From the NCBI GenBank assembly GCA_943737045.1, contig CALSFV010000298.1:124001-188000 (forward strand): a stretch of DNA of 64,000 bases, in the 5' to 3' direction. Origin of the DNA: Parapristionchus giblindavisi (taxonomy: Eukaryota; Nematoda; Chromadorea; Rhabditida; Diplogasteridae). The position numbers and the translations under genes were made by a program. Of the stretch, positions 59,411 through 64,000 are shown piece by piece (within the stretch, counting starts at the first letter, position 1; each line of letters starts with the position of its first letter). The notes under the pieces were generated by a model, which was not told where the DNA came from, searched no databases, and saw only the letters and a program-made list of their open reading frames with translations.

Positions 59411-60060
59411 ATCTTTTATCTGTTGATTCTGTAAAATAAACAATATTTCAATTCGGTCTGAACTTCAGAGATCGATGTGTGTTAATGCTTACATCTTCAA
59501 TATTACAAGAATTTACACTGAAGGAGAAAGCGTGAAAATAGTTTTTTAAAACTTAATTAAAGTTCACCTTGGCATTGATTGCGAGATGGATCTTTGTGCT
59601 GTTTTGTTTATAGTTTATTCCATTCCATTCAAGAGAGACAATAACGTTAGATTGATAATAATGTTATCAATCATGTGTATATATATTTCCGAATTGGTTA
59701 AATTGACTAGACAATGACTAAAAACAATAACAAAAATGAGTATTACAATTAGGTGAAGCATTATAATAAATAATTCAAATAAACAGTACCAGTACACGTC
59801 CTTTCATTTACTTTTTTTGCAACCCTCTACAGAGACAAAATCCTTTTCATTAACAGAAAACTATTTATATGGAGCTGAAAATTAATCATTATAATGAATT
59901 ATGTGAAAATCTGAGTTCTGCTGCAATAATAAAAATAAAACTAATAAAAGGTATGAATAATAGACAAAAATGAATTGCAATCTGTCTGTTTTGAATAGAA
60001 ATGTATGTATGAGACAATCGGTATAAATAAAGGATTATTTATCTTTGTACTGATATCGAA
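59411..60060. other. Spacer between lipase genes 3 and 4
   Basis: AATAAA at 59,435-59,440, 25 bp after the gene 3 stop, is a good poly(A) signal. The rest is AT-rich with no gene seen. A TTATCT (inverse AGATAA) at about 60,039 is a possible GATA site for gene 4. Confidence 0.55.
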
Positions 60061-60075
60061 TATAAAACGTTGAAC
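60061..60075 (+). promoter_or_regulatory. Core promoter of lipase gene 4 (TATA plus GTTGAAC)
   Basis: TATAAAACGTTGAAC, 25 bp before the ATG. It is the most diverged of the four lipase core promoters. Confidence 0.68.
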
Positions 60076-60100
60076 TAATCATTAGATAATTGAAACAATC

Positions 60101-62326
60101 ATGAAACCAACTATTCTAATCTTTCATTTTCTTCTCTTCTTCTTACCTCTATTTTCATGTTATGATGTTGAAGAAGATATGACCATGGTATTTATTAAAG
60201 TTTTAAAAGATATTTAAAGATTAAAATGTTTTGTAGGGTCAAATAATCGAGCATTGGGGATACCCAATGGAGAAATTCGATGTTATTACTAAAGATGGTT
60301 ATATTCTAGAGCTTTTTCGAATAAAACATGGAAAAAATGGTAAGATTAAAAATACAATGAAATATCAAATATCCTATATAAATGGATATTTCTTTTAATG
60401 TGGAAATTATTTGGTGAGGAACTCTTCGCCCATTCATTTTAACATTTTAATTCTGTGATTTAATCAACCAGCATTATAAAAAAATTGAAATATTCGTTTT
60501 TTTTCATAGATCACAATATCTCATCTAATTGTAATCGCCCTCCTATTCTTCTTGTTCACGGACTAAGTGGGAACGGTGCTCAATTTGTTGTTAATCAACC
60601 TAATCAATCGGCGGGTAAAGATCAATATTGATTGATTTATTGATATTAGATCATTTCAGCGTTTGTATTTGCCGATGGTGGTTTGGATGTATTCATAATG
60701 AATCATAGGGGAAATACATATGGGAAACGACATGTGACAATGCAGTCAAGTGACAAACGATTTTGGCAATTCTCGTAAGATATTTTTGAAAACCGAATTC
60801 TTTTCTATCAAGTTAAACATTAATGCTGAATACATTTACCGACTTGAGTCATAAGATTCCATACTAATGGAGTATTTAGAGAATGTTTAGTTCTCTAGGG
60901 AGACATCAAATATTTCTTCAAATATCACAATCTTCAATTAATCCAAGTTATCCAGATACATATAAATAATATAATTATAAACATTTGTCTCTTTATTATT
61001 ATAGATACCTTCTTTTTCAACAATCAACCTTCATTTCAGACTTGACGAATTTGCAAAATACGATATTCCTGCAGTAGTCGATAAAATAATTGAATTAACT
61101 GGACATCCATCGATTTACTATCTCGGACACTCACAGGTATTGAAAGTTCACTGTATTTTCCAAATTATTTAAATTGTGTTTTCAGGGAACGCTAGTTGGT
61201 ATGATGTCTCTTGCTGAGAACCCATCGTACAATAAAAAGGTTTGCCTATACCTATTTTAGAACTTAAAAGGGAGTTAAATAAAGGTGAAAGGAATGTTCA
61301 TGTTGGCCCCTGTTGGAACAGCTAAATACACACGTGGTTCATCTCGTTTGTATATATTAATATATAATTGGCTTTTCCCGATACCTAAGGTTGGTTTAAA
61401 AGAGATCCAAAAGATATTCAAAGTTGTTTATAGTTCTATGCAACATTTATGGGATCCAATGAAATGTCTTCTTCTATACCATCTCAATATCGAAATCTAA
61501 TTGATAATTTTTGCGCCCCGACAAATTTTCATGAAGTTGGTCTCTCAATCAATTATCTGTTTCATATTTATTGATTTAGTTCTGCGAAAGTGTAGAATTC
61601 TTAAGCGATGGAGCACAAAATAAAGCCTTCAACAGCGTACGTAACGAAACTTTTATTAATAATTGAATTTTCACTTGTATTTTAGACTCGACTTCGAGTA
61701 TATCTTACACATTTCCCTGGAGGAACATCAACATGGAACATATTACACTGGGGACAGGTATGAATAGATTTCAATGAAAACAATTTTAACGTTCACATTA
61801 ATTTTATTGCAATTTTCAGTTGGCTCATGATGGTGTAATAAAACATTTTGATTTGAATCCTATCGATAATATGATAAAATATGGACAGGTATATTTTTGA
61901 ATATATTGAAATGAAAATTAATAATTTTAATTTTAGGTGACGGCTCCACTCTACAATTTCACATTAGTGGAATCTCCTATTCATTTATTTTCAAGTGAAA
62001 ATGATTGGTTGGCTAAAGAAGAGGGTATTGAACGGATTTACATCAATTCTACAATTCCGGGAGTCATAAAGGTATTCGCATTTAACGGATTCCAACGTAT
62101 ACGTAGATCTAGGAACCTGATTATTTGAAGTCTATTCTTTGTACCGAATTTAAATTATAAAACATTTCAGAACAGATATCTGATGATTTGTTTTCAGAGT
62201 AATTATCGCGTCAATGAATTTAATCACCTTGATTGGATTATTGCCATGAATGCTGTAGAAAAAGTGTATAAACCTATTTTGCAGATAATCGATAAAGAAG
62301 AAACACTTGAATGTTCAGAACATTGA
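60101..62326 (+). CDS. Acid lipase, LIPL-type, gene 4 (13 exons, 409 aa)
   Basis: Intact paralogue. Exons: 60101-60187, 60237-60339, 60510-60614, 60660-60774, 61040-61136, 61186-61239, 61285-61389, 61434-61535, 61580-61636, 61686-61757, 61820-61888, 61937-62071, 62198-62326 (TGA). Signal peptide with hydrophobic core LIFHFLLFFLPLF ending at SC. Oxyanion loop LLVHGLSGNG; predicted triad Ser168 (GHSQG), Asp345 (ENDW), His377 (NHLDW). Exon 12 has EGIERIYIN, as in gene 3, where genes 1 and 2 have EDIVKFYFN, so genes 3 and 4 form the closer pair. The C-terminus runs three codons longer than in the others. Intron 4 (265 bp) and intron 12 (126 bp) are long for the cluster. AATAAA at 62,350-62,355 follows the stop by 24 bp. 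Family sure, substrate inferred. Confidence 0.93.
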
Positions 62327-62349
62327 ACTGTTTTGATTGTATATAGAAT

Positions 62350-62355
62350 AATAAA
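62350..62355 (+). terminator. Poly(A) signal of lipase gene 4
   Basis: AATAAA, 24 bp after the TGA, with no competing gene downstream. Confidence 0.65.
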
Positions 62356-62493
62356 GATATTTCACAAACATCTAAAACCCTGAATATCGTGCTATAACGT
62401 ATTACGATGAAAACAAAACATAGGCGTGAATACACTTGACTACGGTACTTTATCAAGTATGAAGTGTGACATAACCTAACAATTTTCGGGGTG

Positions 62494-62546
62494 TCCCTAA
62501 ATGACGGCCACGGCCACGGCCACGGCCCCCTCCCTAAATGACGGCC
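62494..62546. repeat. GGCCAC tandem repeat between two copies of a 16-bp repeat
   Basis: TCCCTAAATGACGGCC occurs at 62,494-62,509 and again at 62,531-62,546. Between them lies a short GC-rich run of three GGCCAC units. The GC content is unlike the AT-rich surroundings. Confidence 0.7.
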
Positions 62547-63486
62547 CTGCGGTCCATCTTTTATAAATCGTATGCATCTATGCGCATGCGTTATCATTTT
62601 AGATTGATCTTCCCCTCTTTTTACTTGTCTCTTAGTCATTTGCATGTAGCCTCAAATATAGCCGCGACTGACATCTGCTAAAAAGAAAGAGAGTGAGAGT
62701 GATAGAGATGGAGACGGAGTGGTAGATCATTCATACCCTCTCAGACAGCGATCGATGAATCGTCTTATGTCTCTTTCTCTGACTGTTCCCTGCATTCTCT
62801 GTCTGATTTTCCCGCCATTTTCAGTTATCATCACGTTCCACTATGCTTTTTGATGTTACTTTCGTAGTTAATTCGGCCTCTCCTTCTTCCTCTTTAGGTA
62901 CCTATCTCTGTATTTCACTGCGCTCCTGTCTCCCTCCATCACTCTACCTTTATCTATCGTGATTATCGAATGGATATATCGGTATACCTAGTCACCAATC
63001 TATTTTGGATTTGTCTTTGTCTATTTGCATATGTTAACGTTGTTGTTGTCTAGACCTTCTATTGTATTGCCATTTGCATATGATCCAATATCATATTCAG
63101 ACATACTACGTGTCCTCACTTTGTCTCCTACATTTGCAGTTTTCAGTCATCCTTTCAATCTCTCCTTTTCAAAGCTCATTTATGTATGTATCTTCTGTCG
63201 TTCGTTTATTATCAGTCATTCTTCCTTTCCATCTCTTCCTCTCTCTCCTCTATCTCTCTTAAATTATCATGCCCATCGATCACTAAGGAAGAGGGTAGAG
63301 CATCAATCGATAATGTTTATGAGAGAGATGGAAGGAAGGGAAGTGGGCCTAACATCCTTTTGTGCGTCTACATCTTGATATATTGTATCTCTCTGTTTAT
63401 GTTGCATTTCTCTCTCTTCTAGCCATCTCTCAACTTTATTCATATTTTTCTGCTCCGCATTCAATAATAATTCGGAGGTCGTATCC
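62547..63486. other. Pyrimidine-rich spacer, no gene recognised
   Basis: Long stretches rich in T and C on the plus strand (about 62,740-63,280), with a purine-rich GAGAGTGAGAGTGATAGAGA run at about 62,689. Overlapping short frames of 66-117 codons are Leu/Ser/Phe-rich, as composition alone would give. I see no exon signals or family motifs. Confidence 0.5.
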
Positions 63487-63939
63487 ATGAAGCGTTGCAA
63501 ACAATTTGTCGATAAAGGTGACGTCACGAGAGTAGACGTATACTTTATTTCAACTTTTACGCTTTACGCCATGGATACGGCCCCAGACGATGTGCGCAAT
63601 GTGGCCACGACTATCCTTTGGCCCACGAGACAGTGTGGCCTGTGTGCAGAGTGGTCTCAATTTGTTTACATAATCATTTCAAATCCATTTCAGTGGTCGG
63701 CACGACAGATTTCGCCTACCTACCGCCTACTTGAGGAACAAGGTCGTCTAGAAAGCTATCGTCACTGCATAGATGACATCAGATGGTGGACTACTCACGG
63801 TCCTAAAGCTTCTTTGAAGGTACGAGCCCTCTTTAGATTCTCTTTCCTGTTATGTTATGTTCAAGTCGCGAAAAAACGAAAATTTTGTGGTGAATTTGTC
63901 GCCTCTTTTTTCATGACTTTTGAACAGAACCTATGTTAG
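63487..63939 (+). CDS. Unassigned open frame, possible exon(s)
   Basis: A 150-codon frame starts at ATG 63,487 (MKRCKQFVDKGDVTRV...). I do not recognise a family. The most protein-like part is SPTYRLLEEQGRLESYRHC and the following IDDIRWWTTHGPKASLK, ending at a good donor AAG|GTACGA (63,819/63,820). A good acceptor, ATTTCAG, precedes TGGTCGGCACGAC at 63,694. It may therefore be an internal exon at 63,694-63,819 of a gene running off the right edge, with the rest of the open frame due to chance. MDTAPDDVRNVATT upstream may belong to another exon. Confidence 0.35.
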   Translation: MKRCKQFVDKGDVTRVDVYFISTFTLYAMDTAPDDVRNVATTILWPTRQCGLCAEWSQFVYIIISNPFQWSARQISPTYRLLEEQGRLESYRHCIDDIRWWTTHGPKASLKVRALFRFSFLLCYVQVAKKRKFCGEFVASFFMTFEQNLC

Positions 63940-63970
63940 AATATGCTTCACCTTCGTTACATATCATTGT

Positions 63971-64000
63971 CTTTGACTTTGCCTTTGCCTTTGCCTTTGC
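63971..64000. repeat. (CTTTGC)n hexanucleotide repeat at the window edge
   Basis: One CTTTGA followed by four CTTTGC units up to the last base, so the array continues outside the window. As (GCAAAG)n on the other strand it differs from the nematode telomere unit TTAGGC. Confidence 0.85.

Noticed and set aside
62274..62645. 123-codon minus-strand frame overlapping the end of lipase gene 4
   Set aside because: It is antisense to exon 13 and the 3' flank and includes the GGCCAC repeat (GPWPWPWP). No family features are seen.
63025..63422. Three overlapping Leu/Ser/Phe-rich frames resembling membrane proteins
   Set aside because: They come from a pyrimidine-rich stretch and are open in several frames together, as composition predicts.
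63971..64000. Chromosome end (telomere)
   Set aside because: The unit is CTTTGC, not GCCTAA/TTAGGC, and only 30 bases are visible.

Overview
The window looks like a piece of an animal chromosome, most likely from a nematode. No operons or ribosome binding sites of bacterial type are seen. The four recognisable host genes each have 13 small exons separated mostly by introns of about 45-70 bp, most ending in a TTTTCAG-like acceptor. Their products are secreted acid lipases of the LIPL/lysosomal acid lipase type, a family expanded in nematodes. Species and chromosome cannot be named from the sequence.

Layout. (1) 1-38,472 is an uninterrupted tandem array of about 120 copies of a 321-bp satellite, running off the left edge. 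(2) 38,473-41,274 is a 5'-truncated CR1/Jockey-type non-LTR retrotransposon (LINE) inserted inside one monomer, flanked by a 28-bp target-site duplication. (3) 41,275 to about 47,009 is the same satellite again (about 18 copies, a distinct subfamily), decaying at 47,010-47,105. (4) 47,106-48,098 is a graveyard of small repeats: a tRNA-like sequence, a degenerate LINE tail and a hairpin. (5) 48,099-62,326 is a cluster of four paralogous lipase genes arranged <- <- -> ->, with non-autonomous DNA transposons in introns and in the central intergenic space. (6) 62,327-64,000 has no recognised gene, one unassigned reading frame and a hexanucleotide repeat at the window edge.

The satellite has higher-order structure: 2-, 4-, 5- and 8-monomer units, a 322-bp variant class and a patch that looks like gene conversion. 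The monomer is itself an old dimer of 168 and 153 bp halves that still share their first 40 or so bases. Each monomer carries one EcoRI site and usually one CACGTG.

The lipase genes share all 12 intron positions, a signal peptide, the GHSxG/S nucleophile elbow, the ENDW aspartate and an N-H-x-D-W histidine. All four have a matching core promoter (TATA box running straight into GTTCAAC) 25-40 bp before the ATG. Genes 1, 2 and 4 read as intact (405, 403 and 409 residues). Gene 3 is intact except that the acceptor of intron 2 is AA instead of AG. The GATA motifs upstream, best for gene 1, would fit intestinal expression, but that is inference.
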